A stretch of 64,000 nt of DNA. It comes from Diabrotica undecimpunctata (lineage: Eukaryota > Arthropoda > Insecta > Coleoptera > Chrysomelidae). Positions 1 through 16,079 of this stretch are shown in pieces; positions within the stretch are counted from its first letter, which is position 1; the number at the start of each line of letters is the position of its first letter. The stretch covers positions 80,572,641 to 80,636,640 of the forward strand of contig NC_092806.1 of NCBI RefSeq assembly GCF_040954645.1, given 5' to 3'. The notes under the pieces were generated by a model. The model did not search any database, was not told the origin of the DNA, and worked only from the letters and a program-made list of their open reading frames with translations. Position numbers and translations under genes: made by a program.

Positions 1-3000
1 ATTTTGTATCCACTTGAAGACAACTAAAGGTATGTACAATTTATTGTAATATAAACTAACATAAGCATAAAAATATCACATTCTACCAAGGCATTCTAAA
101 AATAAAATGAGATTAAATTTTGCAAACACCCTTAAAATCAATATAGGTTTTTGGTCGGGGTAGCACAAACTCAAGATCTCGATCAATACAAACTAGAGAG
201 AGAATAATACCGAAGTAGAATAAGATAAGATAAAAATAAAATTTATGTCGAAAAGAAATACGACATATATACATATATACAGACATATTGAACACAATAA
301 ATGATCAATATTATAATAATAAAAAGTGTAAAACAGTTCAACGAACTGGGGTGCGAGCCAAACTGAGTTGCTCTGGAGATCGACGTGCGGAGTCTCCTAC
401 ACTACTTCCAGAGGCTCGTCTCTTTGCGACAACATCTGAGATACACAAAATTATTAATTGGAATAGGGATAGGTCCACTAATCCACTTGACTATAGCAGG
501 ATGCTCCCTGACTAATAGTCAACACCACCGACATAAAACAAGGGTTGTCGAGACAGCTAAAAAAAAAATTGAAACGTGTCAACTTCCTGAAGGGAAAGAA
601 GCACTAAGGGACAGATTTGCCGAAGCAAAGTGGTATTCAATGTACTAAGTACTAGGGTATCAGTGCTGTACTGACCCCACGCCAAAAAAATTTGGAAAGG
701 AAACGAATCCTCTCCAGGATAAAGTTCGCGTTAGCGCAACTCTTCCTGTACACGGGCCACGGAGGGGTTGAATAGTCGCTGGAGAAGGTAGCAAAGATTA
801 AGTACGCAAAGGCGTAAAGGGAATCAACTAAAAAATTAAAAATTAAGAATGGACTGAACATTTTAGAAGAAAGGTAATAAAATTTTAAGAAAATCGATTT
901 ATTCGTTTTCAGACAAATCTAAATTATCTGTCGAAACACTGACTGGTTGATAAGCTTTTAGGTCTAAATAAAACAATAAAAAATAAACAAAAATCACGAC
1001 ATATTTACATGCAAAATTAAACTGGATGCTCGATTTGATGAATCGACATCAGGTACAGTTCGTTGGCTATTAGGCACAACGACCAATGGCAGATTTCTAT
1101 AAATATGGCTCTAACCTAACCAAAAGTGTGGAACAGACCAGTGTTAAAGTTTCTGGGAGCGAAAAGAGGGATGCTTCCAGCTCAACAAAGGCGGGTGGCC
1201 AACTAAGTAGTCTTAGCAAGCTTCGCTATGGTTATCCACTAGGTAGACAACCTAAATAGCATCAAACAATAATAAAGTTGACTATGACAGTCAAGCAATT
1301 AATGAATTTCCAACCACTGGTTGAAAATTGAACTAACGCAAAAGAAGAGAAAGACAGGATGGCCAATAGTTCCATAAGAATATCCTCTGTGATTGATCAC
1401 AGCGGAAAATTTCCAAGCAAGAAGACTGGCAAAAGGACAAAAGAAGAAAATAAATCCAAACCGTTAATACACAATCTTGGAGAAGCAGAAAGAAAAGGGG
1501 TATATGGCATACAAGCCATAATCGATACACAAACAGTTTAGTCTAAAACTGTTGTTTCCAAAAGAAACAAAAAAAAATCGTAGGAGTCTTCCACGAAACA
1601 AAACTTACGATAAGACTTAAAAGGAACGGAAGAATTATTACAATCTTCCAAAGAAATAGAAAAATATTACAGTTCATCGTCAATAATAAAAAATCATGAT
1701 GTTGGATGTAACACACCACAATAATAAAAAAGTTGAATAGTAAAACATTTTTGACACCTAATTGAATCCAATATGGTCGTCATACAAATCACAAAGAAAT
1801 GTTTACCATTCTTTAGCAGAACTCCAATAGAGTCAAAATAATATAAACTTTTAATTCTCAGTGGGTCATTTACGGTAGCACCAGAACTATTTCAATTGTT
1901 AAACAAACGTGGTCTTAACGTCGACATAAAGATAAAAGATAAATTCACAGTAGGCGGCAGCGGGTTGTTTCACCTCTGTTTATACAAAGAGTCACAATAG
2001 ACAACAGCAAACTACTTCAACCTTCACTTGTACCATATCATGAACACAAGATAATAAATAAAAGCTTTCGAGCCTTAGCCAAAAGTCTCAAAGCAAAAAG
2101 ATATATGTGGTCTAATAAACTATTAGAAGACCGCAAAAATGTCAACGACAAAAAAAAAGCTGCTGGGTATACCAGTAGTCTGACATCAACACAAATAACT
2201 CAAGATACAATAATACAGGTCACGTGCCTGTACGTCCTACAGGACATCTCGAGAAAAAAAGATAAAACCACAAATAACAATAAATTCCAGTACCAAAAAC
2301 ATACTTCTACTACATCTGACCACACAAAGACATAAAATTAACATAACAGAAGGAGAATAACAATATTTCCGCTCTATATTCTCAACAAAGACGCCTTAGG
2401 CAGAGAGAAACGAAGTCATATCATTACTTCCTTATACATGTAAAACAAAAAAACCATGGACTGTAAAATATAGAAAGCATTTTCCTCTTCAGGAAATAAA
2501 ATTTTCTTTTCAAAGTACGAAAAAGTTAAACTATGAAAAAATAAATTTTTAAAATAAACGAAAACAAATTAAAAAGAAAATTTAACAGATAACAGATATT
2601 ATATCAAAAAAATATTTAAATAATATTTTATATCACCCTGTACATAGATATAATTCGCAGTTGTTTGCTACAAATTAAACCATAAATAGAATTTGCTTAA
2701 TTGATTTTTCAAATAACAAGAGCCTTTCGTTTATTTAAAATAAACACATTGAGGAATATAATTATTATGCTTCTATAAACAAAAGACTGAACTGCAAAGA
2801 AAAAGAATTGAGGACTATACAAATTGTCGAGACATATTAGCCGGAATAATTTCAAGGTTTCACTCAATCTAAACACTAAAAAAGAACGACGAAATATTAT
2901 ATTACTTACAAACGCTTCTAAGAAAAGGCCAGCGTTTAGATACCAAATCAATTATTTCATGAACGTAAACAAAATTTCTAACATGGAATGTTTATTTTTT

Positions 3001-3350
3001 AGACGAGTCTGTAAATACACAAATTAATATCGTTCGCATTAAGAATACCGACAAAAAGAAATTAAGCAGTGAATGTTTACATCACATCATTCCAAATACG
3101 TTTTATTTTGATCTCAGAAAATAGACGGAAATATTTCTACGTAATTTTACGAAAACTAAAAACGAATACATATAAATACTTTGCAAAAAATTCTAAAATA
3201 GCAGTGTTGATTTAATGAAAAATTGGATAAAACAAATACACAATTTAACCAAAAAAATGATTCAAAACATACAGACTTAATTAACCACATATACAGGGGG
3301 GTACAAAACAACTAATAATATTGAAAAAAACTCTGAAGATACAGGAATAT
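1..3350. other. AT-rich DNA without a recognisable gene
   Basis: Only short ORFs with no family likeness are seen on either strand. The segment 300-2400 has somewhat higher GC and could be old coding sequence of a transposable element. One short frame around 1850-1960 reads without a stop, but I recognise no domain. I see no terminal repeats or target duplications in this stretch. Confidence 0.5.
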
Positions 3351-3356
3351 TCAAAA

Positions 3357-3374
3357 GCCCCACGTTGGGCGCCA
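3357..3374 (-). other. Primer-binding-site-like sequence, tRNA-Lys type
   Basis: Read on the - strand this is TGGCGCCCAACGTGGGGC, the classic 18-nt complement of a tRNA-Lys 3' end used by many LTR retroelements. Three T residues (3375-3377) separate it from a TGTAAC motif at 3378 that would be the border of an LTR lying to the right. A matching second LTR is not found to the left, and no gag or pol is legible. This suggests the remnant of an LTR retroelement in - orientation. Confidence 0.5.
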
Positions 3375-3377
3375 TTT

Positions 3378-3790
3378 TGTAACATTTACCGTGCTACAAT
3401 AATATTACAAGGCCAGAATCGCTCGTTGTCGAAGAGAATTAGGGCGGGGTTATAGAAACTATATCGTATTTTAAATTCAAGCACAATTAGATAATATGAA
3501 ATTATAATTTATTATTGGACGCCACCCCTGGTTTATCCTCAAAGGGGAAGAGCAAAAAAAAATTAAGATTTATTGAAAGTGTACAAGAAAACTATTCTTT
3601 ATTATTTCTTAGCAATGAACAAAAAGAAAACATTAAAAGTTACGTCATCCCAAAGGGATTCCAAAATATTATTTTATGTTAACATTATCATAAACAAAAA
3701 ATCTTTGTATCGTATTAAATTAAGAATTGGTTATAAAGAAAATGAATGTATATATATATTAACCCCAAATTTCGAAATTTGTTTACATTG
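3378..3790 (-). mobile_element. Putative LTR, right border unresolved
   Basis: The segment directly beyond the primer-binding-site-like sequence is inferred to be the 5' LTR of a - strand element. It starts with TGTAAC as read on the + strand. The far border is a guess from a GTTTACA at about 3787 and from the length of the other LTR pair in the window (about 420 bp). No partner LTR is visible. Confidence 0.25.
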
Positions 3791-3799
3791 AAAATAATA

Positions 3800-4940
3800 T
3801 AGTTATTTATCAACTAGGAACAATGAAGAAAATAAACCTTTAAATTAAATTAGAACACTTCACTATATTTTCATTTTTTTTTGAGTTCATAATCATTTCT
3901 GTTGTCTTGAAAGTAGGTATAATAAAAATTGGTACAACCTTAATCTGCTCTGTTTCTCTTCTTATTTAATAAGTCACCAAATAAACCATTGATTCAGCTA
4001 CGTACTATATAAAATCACCACCATCCTAGATAAGAGGGGTTAGGGATTCCAAAAAAAGATACTGCTACTGGGCCATGATCTGGAATAACTCCATAGCAAT
4101 ACTATCTTGCGACGAGTATTAGAAATATAATATCAGCATTATAGCCTCTCCAATGAGGGTCTAAAAAAATAAATATCTATCTGAAATATGGACAAGAAAA
4201 GGATTTATTTGCTCACCTCTGAATTGAGACCCACTTTATAAAACACGTCTTAACGGTTGGACGGTCTTAACAGAAAAGAGCGAAGCGCTGTCATGGCGCC
4301 TGAATCTGGAAATTGGGTGTGAGCGACAAGTTGAAAAATATGCTCATCTACCGGATATATTTGGGAATTACAGAAGAAACCTTGAGTCGGCTACAAGTAG
4401 GTACTTGACAGATAGATGGGGTTAGAAGTTTTATTTAAAAAAAATAATCGAAATATATAATGAGTTTCTTTTAAATCTTTTGAAACGGTTACAATATCAA
4501 TATCATGAAATAGTTTAAAATTACTTTAAAACAATTAAATTTTTATTTCATAGATTTCCAAATCGTATTACACGAATGTTTCCCAGTTCCAGAACTACTA
4601 GGATGGTAAAGTGTATTACATAGAGAAAATGAAGAACCAATGACACTAACAAAAAGTGTAAATATCTACTTCCTACTTAGTGTTTAAACGTTTTTTTTTT
4701 ATAATAAGTTGTATATGTAGTTGCTGCATTTTGTATTTAATTTCCAGAATCAACAAGGGATAAAAAATAATTTATTGTTTTCTGAAATTAATTCCGGAAC
4801 CATACAAACCATGGTCAATGAGTTATTTGGTCACATTGAGCCTGAGAAGACTGTTCCAGATCGGGTAAAGAAACACATATTACTTGTTATATTTGTTATC
4901 CAAGTAATTCATAATCATCACAATAATTCAGCCCGATGTT
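3800..4940. other. AT-rich DNA, possible repeat remnants
   Basis: No gene is recognised. A short + frame at 4750-4870 (QGIKNNLLFSEI and following) lies just after a T-rich tract and AG and might be an old exon, but it has no known match. The stretch near 4930-4966, with a CTGCTGGACATAGG core, resembles LINE 3' tails that are common in insect genomes. Confidence 0.4.
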
Positions 4941-4969
4941 GCGTCTACTGCTGGACATAGGCAAGAGCT

Positions 4970-5450
4970 AAAAGACAACGAAGTACATTAAAAATCGTTC
5001 CGTATTCATCAAGCAGTGACAGTGATTTTTCTTCTGATGACATAGATATGGACTCCTGTTTCAGACCACCGAATTCATCTCTTTCTCCGACACCAGATAT
5101 CTCCGATTTGTCAGACTCCGCTGAAGCTACAGAAATAAATACCAAAAAATGTACATTAACAAGAAGGCGAAAACGAAATGAAAAGAACTGGAAAGTAAAC
5201 ATTACTAAAGAGAAATGTTCCAAATGTGAGCCATATAACAAATTTAAACAATGCAATGCAAAGTGTCCCAAATTTGTTGATTGTATAAATTGCAGATATA
5301 AATGCTCATTAAATTTTAATGAATAGGATAGGAAGACATTTGTCAATCATATTGACAAGATTTTATAATAAAATATGTTACCAGTTAAACCAAAACGTTT
5401 AAAAAATAATGTTAACAACAAAACGGTTTTAAGATTGTACTTCCTTGAAA
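4970..5450 (+). pseudogene. DUF7869-type gene, 5' part, interrupted
   Basis: This is the N-terminal part of a gene of the DUF7869-type family, seen in many insect genomes and probably transposon-derived. I see a Ser/Asp-rich stretch, a basic stretch (TLTRRRKRNEKNWKVN), then a Cys-rich segment with CSKC, CNAKC, CINC and CKYKC-like spacing (5200-5320) that resembles a zinc-binding region. An in-frame stop lies at 5324-5326 and another after DRKTFVNHIDKIL. The frame then runs into the left target duplication of a large inverted-repeat element at 5451. The 3' part resumes at 16840. Function is unknown. Confidence 0.65.
5442..5450 (+). repeat. Left 9-bp target site duplication TCCTTGAAA
   Basis: TCCTTGAAA occurs directly before the left terminal inverted repeat (5451) and again directly after the right one at 16831-16839. 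This marks the insertion of the 11.38 kb element. Confidence 0.85.
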
Positions 5451-5519
5451 AGGACCCTTAAGCTAGCGGGGACACATGAGCGGAATCCAATTTAACCTAC
5501 GTAATATTTTTTCACCATT

Positions 5520-6060
5520 TTTTCACTAATTTATTACCACCCTAATAATTTTTCACCGCCAAACCAACCTTAAGGGGAGCGATTCTGCTGGCTTAAAATT
5601 CAAGCTAGCAGAATTCAAAAAAGAAACTTTTTGTTGATGGCATATTTTTTTACCCATTTTTCGCCCTAATAATTTTTTACCACCAAACCAATCTTAAGGG
5701 GAGCGATTCTGCTGGCTTAAGGTTCAAGCTAGCAGAATTCAAAAAAAAAACTTTTTGTTGATGACATATTTTTTCACCCAATTTCACTAATTTATTACCA
5801 CCCTAATAATTTTTCACCACCAAACCACCCTTAATGGGAGCGGTTCTTCTGGCTTAAGGTTCAAGATAGCTCAAGATAGATAGTTCAAGATAGAATTAAA
5901 AAAAAACCTTTTTGTTGATGGCATGTTTTTTCACCCATTTTTCACTAATTTATTACCACCCTAATATTGTTTCACCATCAAACCACCCTTAAGGAGAGCT
6001 ATTCTGCTGGCTTGCGGTTCAAGCTAGCAGAATTAAAAAAACATATTTATAATATACCAC
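5520..6060. repeat. Subterminal tandem repeats, left arm
   Basis: Four to five diverged units of about 125-155 bp. Each has ACCACCCTAATAATTTTTCA, then AAGGGGAGCGATTCTGCTGG, then TTCAAGCTAGCAGAATT and an A-run. The core TTCTGCTGGCTTAA or a variant starts near 5583, 5708, 5848 and 6003. The same units run in reverse orientation at 16080-16770. Confidence 0.85.
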
Positions 6061-6235
6061 AGTGTTTTGCTAGGTTTTTACGAATTTATTACCACCCTAG
6101 TAATTTTTCACACCTAAACTACCCCTTGTGATAAGTCAATAATTCTGTTAGGTTAAAATTTTACGTGAAAAAAATCTTTTTTTACAATTTCACTATCCTC
6201 TACTTATAACTGACATAAAAAAGTATTTTTACCCT

Positions 6236-6654
6236 TGTAATAAATAACGCTTCACTTAAGGTATCGTCTGGTACATTTATTTAAAACACACTAGATACTC
6301 ATAATTTGGTTTATTAGTTATCTAAGTACAATACTAGATAGTACTCAGTTGACGTTGACAATATTAACCTCGACCATTCTCTTGATTCTTCATTCTTAAT
6401 AATAATGATAATGCTCATAATCCCGTGATTTCCAGCTATTTAACACACGTGAGTTTGTTATTATAATGCGGTTGTTATTTGTTAATTGATACACGTTATT
6501 TAATAATCTTTCGACTACATTGCAAATTTTACTAGGTCAGAGTGTCGTTACAACGATGTTTTCAATGTCGTAAAAAAATAATATATTTTCGCAAATGTGT
6601 GTCACGTTATTAAAAAGATTACTTGAATCTGATTCTTAATTAAATCCCGTTACA
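6236..6654 (-). repeat. LTR 1 (3' LTR of the - strand element)
   Basis: 419 bp, starting TGTAATAAATA and ending CCCGTTACA on the + strand, so it has a TG...CA border and a short terminal inverted repeat (TGTAA/TTACA). It is near-identical to 11023-11446 apart from a few substitutions and small indels, for example GTGTCG here against GTGTGTCCTCG in LTR 2. Confidence 0.9.
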
Positions 6655-7399
6655 TCCTTATCCCTCAGAAGAAAAATTTTCTGAGTGCTGTTCGTTTTCA
6701 ATCAATCACATGAACTGTTTTTACTCTTCCCTTCCGAAAGAAGAAAATTTTTCTTGTCATCATCAACTGATTACTGTACATATATTCATTATTTACATTT
6801 ACTATTTACCTATACATATTTATAAAAATTTTGGAACATTTTTCCTTATATTTAGTAAAAAAAATTTAGTAACCTAACCTAACATCAGCATATTATAAGG
6901 TTATCCTGATTGTTCCCTTGTAATATGATATCTCCTTCATTATGCCTTATGTTATTTCTTACCTTAATATTTTATCTACGTTATTTTACCTTACGTTAAA
7001 TTGTTTAGATTGTATTACATATTAACCCCTATTATGTTATTATGTGCACATAATATTTACAATAATATTTACATATTAAATCAAAATTACAATAAAAAAA
7101 TCTTATATTAATTCTTTTATTAATTCTTGGTACCAAGTAATAGTTCTGTTTTCACTTTTCGTATACACGATTAATCACTTCAACATCTCACAATAAAGTT
7201 TTACCGTTTTATCCATTTATTCATTTATCCCTATTTCTTTTGTTTAACTACTATACAGTCTAACATTTTCTTTTGTTATACACATTTTAAATATATTATA
7301 TTGTAAGAACTTAAAAGTATATTTACACGTTATATTCATTTAAATATATTTTTATATTATTTGCATTCAAAAGTACATTTATATATTACGAGTATATTC

Positions 7400-7697
7400 A
7401 TTGACTCTTATTACAGCAATGCCAAGTATTGCTTCCTTAATAATTATTCTAGCCATAAACTCTGTGCCTTGGTCTGCTATTATTTTTCCGGGTACTCCAT
7501 ACCTCAAGATAAATTTTTCTACCAATGATTTGGCTACTGTTTGGGCTTATTTTATTCTGTATTATGTATCTTTGTATGTAGTTGCTTAATTCGCATTGTA
7601 AGTCAAGTCTGTTCCCATTTTCATCCATGTACATGTTCATGGGTTCCTTGTTTATAATTGAGTGCTTATGCCTTTGGCAGTCATCGCATCTCTTCAC
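7400..7697 (-). pseudogene. Integrase remnant of the LTR retrotransposon
   Basis: The frame starting at 7697 reads MKRCDDCQRHKHSI, the second half of the integrase HHCC zinc-binding domain. In another frame on the same strand (about 7560-7400) VAKSLVEKFILRYGVPGKII is followed by ADQGTEFMA, the Ty3/gypsy integrase core with its second catalytic Asp. The segment between these two, which should hold the first catalytic Asp, is shortened. It is inactive. Confidence 0.75.
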
Positions 7698-8587
7698 AGT
7701 TCACATATTTCTTAACATTTCTTCGTAATTCGTTTTAGAAATAGTATTTCCTTATATTTCTGTACTATATATCCTATTTATTCTTCCATATCCTTCCTGT
7801 AACATGTGGAAGTCGTTAATTATAACTCTTCTTGACCTGCTTATCTTCTACTATATTATGTATTGCTTGTATTATGTTTATCTTATACTATACAAATTTT
7901 TATACCTTTTCCTTAAAAAATTATTTTTTTTTATCTTTTGGTATTTCATTAAGAATTGGCTGATTCTTATTTTTCATCTCCTCTTATTCTCATCTTTCAT
8001 TATTATCTTTTTCTTTATAATTTTTTGCACTCACATTTGTGAGCCAAAATCTCACCAAGTCTCTCCGAGAGTCTTGATATTTCCTCTTACATCGTAAATA
8101 AAATTTTAAATATACGGATCATAATAATAAAATAATTAACCTGGTCAGTTATATTGTACTCATTTTAAAATTTGTGGACTTGCCAACTACGCACATTCCA
8201 ACTGTATCAAATATCATACTATTAACCTAATGTCATTATGTAATGTTTTTATAACGAATACTGTGTTGGCTATCGTAATAAAATATAGGTACGGTTTTTT
8301 TTTTGTTTGGTTTCTCATCTCTTTTACTTTGTACATATGGGTCTTTTCCCAAATAAAAACATCTGCATATTTTGCACTTTTTTCTATGGGCCTTTTTTCT
8401 TCAAATATTAATGGTTTTTACTGTGCTTAATAGTTGTTCGACTCTTTTTTTACTCTTTGCCTTGTTTCTTCCATATAAAATATATAAAAATTTTTCCTGG
8501 TTTTGTGTCTTCGGAATAAAACTTCTAATTTATATTTCTCGATTATTTACATTTATGATTCCTATAGGTAACATACCCTTAATCGGT

Positions 8588-8890
8588 TTATCTATTGATC
8601 CTTCTGTAAATTTCTTCGCAACTTCTTGTTTCTATATTACTGTAACTGTTTCTTCTGTTTTCCAGTTCGATCTCGAAATTAATTTCGTCAAATATGTAAT
8701 AATATTGACATATACTTTTCAAAATAATCTGTTCATCATATTTCGCCCATAATTTACTCAACACCTTTCTTCTCTTGCATATAGATACAATAATCGTAGG
8801 GAATCGTCTTTCATTGTGACAAACTTCTTTTTCAATAATTTTTCCATTTACGTCATTAAAAAAAATCATAATTCCAAATTCGTTTCGCAA
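8588..8890 (-). pseudogene. Unrecognised retrotransposon internal ORF remnant
   Basis: A 100-codon frame downstream of Gag with no protease, reverse transcriptase or RNase H motif that I can recognise. The region 7700-8590 is likewise AT-rich and uninformative. This is where protease and reverse transcriptase should be, so they are deleted or decayed beyond reading. Confidence 0.3.
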
Positions 8891-9015
8891 TTTTAATCCA
8901 TTATATAGTTACTGTATTGTCGTGCTGGAGCCGCAGGACTCTTAGCGGGTTGGGATTCAAGTACCACCCTAGCTTATCCTCTTAGCAGCCTCCTGCTCGA
9001 CGTAGGTTTCAACCA

Positions 9016-9312
9016 TTAATGTCGAACCATATGCAGTTTGCCTACATTCCTGTCAAAAAAATCTACTTCTGGCACTGTATTCGCATGCGGTGCGAAATAT
9101 TCTCTTGCTGTGCCTCTATTTCTGTGGCATCTCACCTGTGTCCATTGATTATTCTTTCTTCTTCGTTGTGATTGCCAATCTCCTCTGTTTCTATAAAATC
9201 TATTACGATATATCCTCGTATTATGTCTTTTATATTCACTTATATTTCCATAATTTTTGTTCCTATATTCTTTTCTTCCTTCGAATTTATTTTTATAATA
9301 TCCATATTGCAT
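9016..9312 (-). pseudogene. Gag: nucleocapsid-like basic region with decayed zinc knuckle
   Basis: Rich in Arg, Asn and Tyr (RNKNYGNISEYKRHNTRIYR, then RGDWQSQRRRKNNQ), as in RNA-binding nucleocapsid regions. The stretch VRCHRNRGTAREYFAPH sits where a CCHC knuckle belongs. One Cys remains, and the second and last Cys are missing or replaced. It lies directly downstream of the capsid region on the same strand. Confidence 0.55.
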
Positions 9313-9398
9313 TCTTACCTTTTTTTTCTCATATCAAAATCGTATTTGTTCCTGTAATTTAACACTCTTCCTTGGGTGCTATCTTCTGTCTCGTCGAT

Positions 9399-10152
9399 CT
9401 ATAAAAATTTGGACATTACCTCTTGTGGGGTTGTAAAGTTGCCTGCCTCTAATATTAGTTTGGCTTTGTCTATGCTGGCATTACGTTTCATTGTAGCCAC
9501 TACTGCCTCTGTTGTGTATTTCTGAGCCAAATCTCTTGGCATTCCCTCTGCTATGTATGCCACTCTTAGTTGTTCGGCTAGTTCCTCAACCTCAGATGCG
9601 TAGACCTCTGCATCTTTATGTCCTTGTCTTTTCTTCGCCAATTTAGCTATTATTGTCTTCGGATTGTCGCCTCTCAGTTCTCTCTTTAGTGTGTCCTAGC
9701 GTGTTAGTTTCCTCGTGTCCTATCGCTATTTTCTCAAGGAGTTCTAATGCATCTAAAAATGACTGCAGTTTACCTGCGCTTCCATCAAACTATCTGGGTA
9801 ACACCTTGCTTGCGATATTTAAAAATTCGTTGATTTTAAGAGCCATACTTATTTCTTGCTCTGTGTCGCTATGTTCATCATTCTTTATAGGTTGTTGTTT
9901 CTTTGTCACAGGTAGAGAAACTGGCTTAAAAACTTCTACATTTTGGGTATATTCTTCATCCGAAATTTTCATAATGTTATTATCGTTTAAAACTTTTTTA
10001 TCTCCAGTGAGTCCTTGTATTTGCAATGATTCGGCCGTTTCAATGAAGGTATTTAAATCTTCTTGTCTAATTTGTACTTCTCCATGGTATATAAATTGTA
10101 ACCAGTCTCTTCGTAAGTCACGTTTGTCAAAATTACTATAGGATGTTGACAA
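9399..10152 (-). pseudogene. Gag: end of BTB, linker and capsid-like region
   Basis: The frame from 10152 carries the BTB C-terminal helices, an acidic linker, and KINEFLNIASKVLPR before a stop. After it, FDGSAGKLQSFLDALELLEK resembles the start of Ty3/gypsy capsid regions. After another frameshift, the frame ending at 9399 (AKKRQGHKDAEVYASEVEEL and LAQKYTTEAVVATMKRNA) continues the capsid. Such helical stretches are typical of gypsy Gag C-terminal domains. At least two frameshifts and one stop make it non-functional. Confidence 0.65.
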
Positions 10153-10349
10153 GGATTTGCCTTAAAAATTTCCTTAAAATATGGGCTACAAACTGAAAGA
10201 ACCATTTTATGTGCTTTTATGCATTTTTCTTGCGCTGCAAGCGTTACATCTACAAAATCTTGACTCTCCCATAATGAAATTATTCCTGAACTCATATTTT
10301 CGTGGAAATTGTTCCAACATAATGAAAATTTTTCTGACGCCATGGTCAA
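10053..10349 (-). pseudogene. BTB domain at the N-terminus of retrotransposon Gag
   Basis: Starting at an ATG at 10349, this reads MTMASEKFSLCWNNFHENMS, then the stretches DFVDVTLAAQEKCIKAHKMV and SVCSPYFKEIFKANPCQHPI. It is the first two thirds of a BTB/POZ domain of the Broad-complex/Tramtrack type, a protein dimerisation module of insect transcription factors. A frameshift near 10110 moves the rest of the domain (LQFIYHGEV, LQIQGLTG) into the frame at 9790-10152. It lies 0.67 kb inside LTR 2, where gag should start, and on the same strand as gag, so I read it as part of the retrotransposon and not as a host gene. No zinc finger follows. Confidence 0.8.
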
Positions 10350-11022
10350 TTGTTTTTAAAAGTTGTTTTAAATTATTTTCCTTCCTTATAAATGTAACGA
10401 TAATTCTAAATATCCTAATTTATTGTAGCTAAATAGTAAAATAAAAAGTCATATCCGATTTCTTCGTCAAAATTAATTGAAGAATTTGTCATTTGTTTAA
10501 TAAAAAAATAGAATTTGATATATAAACAATTATTTAGCAATAATTTAAAAATAAATTATATTCTGTACTTTTAAAAGCCATAAAAATTGTGTACTCAACA
10601 TTCTGAACTTGAATTAGTTAAATTCTTTTATTCAAATACTAAGTAATAATTTCTATCTGTTAGACTGTATAATTTATATAAGGGATAAAAAATAAAATTT
10701 ACTTACATAATATATTTCATATATGGTTTTTGTTAATTCACTTTTATCCATTTATCCATTTTTCTATTTATTGTCCATTATCATGAGCTGAGATGCTGTC
10801 GCGAGGCTCCTGGCGGGTTTGGTCCGGAATTTGGCGGGAATTTTCTTAATTGCTTATGCATTTTCTATTTTGAAACTGGTACTGGTAGTGGCTTCCATAT
10901 ATCATCTATTATGGTGATGGATACTTTACTCCATTTTCCATTTAAATTTCCAATATGTAGTTGCCATTTTTCATTTGTTTCTGAGGATCAGAAGACTCCT
11001 TATTCAAAAGGTAGGATCGCCA

Positions 11023-11446
11023 TGTAATAAATATCGCTTCACTTAAGGTATCGTCTGGTACATTTATTTAAAACACACTAGATACTCATAATTTGGTTTA
11101 TTAGTTATCTAAGTACAATAATAGATAGTACTCAGTTGACGTTGACAATATTCACCTCGACCATTCTCTTGGTTCTTCATTCTTATTAATAATGATAATG
11201 CTCATAATCCCGTGATTTCCAGCTATTTAATACACGTCAGTTTGTTATTATAATGCGGTTGTTATTTATTAATTGATACGCGTTATTTAATAATCTTTCG
11301 ACTACATTGCAAATTTCACTAGGTCAGAGTGTGTCCTCGTTACAACGATATTTTCAATGTCGTAAACAAATAATATATTTTCGCAAATGTGTGTCACATT
11401 ATTAAAAATATTACTTGAATCTGATTCTTAATTATATCCCGTTACA
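11023..11446 (-). repeat. LTR 2 (5' LTR of the - strand element)
   Basis: 424 bp with the same TG...CA borders. It is followed by CCCT, matching the sequence before LTR 1. A few differences from LTR 1 indicate a fairly young, but not brand-new, insertion. Confidence 0.9.
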
Positions 11447-11450
11447 CCCT

Positions 11451-16011
<4,561 letters not shown>

Positions 16012-16079
16012 TAAATGTATTGAAGTATTTTTGAAAAAACAATTTTATTTAATTTTTGTTAAAGGGGTAGTAAGGGGTG

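Larger units (their letters stand above)
6236..11446 (-). mobile_element. Gypsy-type LTR retrotransposon with BTB-Gag, defective
   Basis: Two direct LTRs (6236-6654 and 11023-11446) flank 4.37 kb. CCCT is duplicated at the outer borders (6232-6235 and 11447-11450), and an upstream A could make it 5 bp. The element lies on the - strand: a TGG-starting primer-binding site (TGGCGATCCTACC) abuts LTR2 internally at 11022, and a purine run GAGGGATAAGGA abuts LTR1 at 6655. Gag pieces with an N-terminal BTB domain occupy 10349-9016 and integrase pieces 7697-7400. No reverse transcriptase or RNase H is legible, so pol carries a large deletion. The target was an already existing terminal repeat of the 11.38 kb element. 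Confidence 0.85.

Noticed and set aside
4721..4960. A 79-codon + frame after a CAG, considered as an EPRS or other host exon
   Set aside because: It has no likeness to EPRS domains and no clear donor site, and its end overlaps a LINE-tail-like sequence.
5520..6060. CRISPR-like regularly spaced repeats
   Set aside because: Units are contiguous 125-155-bp tandem repeats in a eukaryotic transposon arm, without unique spacers.
8230..8752. Hydrophobic + frames resembling membrane proteins
   Set aside because: They are T-rich antisense of an A-rich retrotransposon interior.
9653..10141. A 162-codon + frame
   Set aside because: It is antisense to the Gag region of the LTR retrotransposon. The - strand gives the recognisable domains.
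10053..10349. BTB frame as a host transcription-factor exon
   Set aside because: It lies between the LTRs, in the orientation set by the primer-binding site and polypurine tract, and runs into Gag-like sequence. Splice sites and zinc fingers are not seen.
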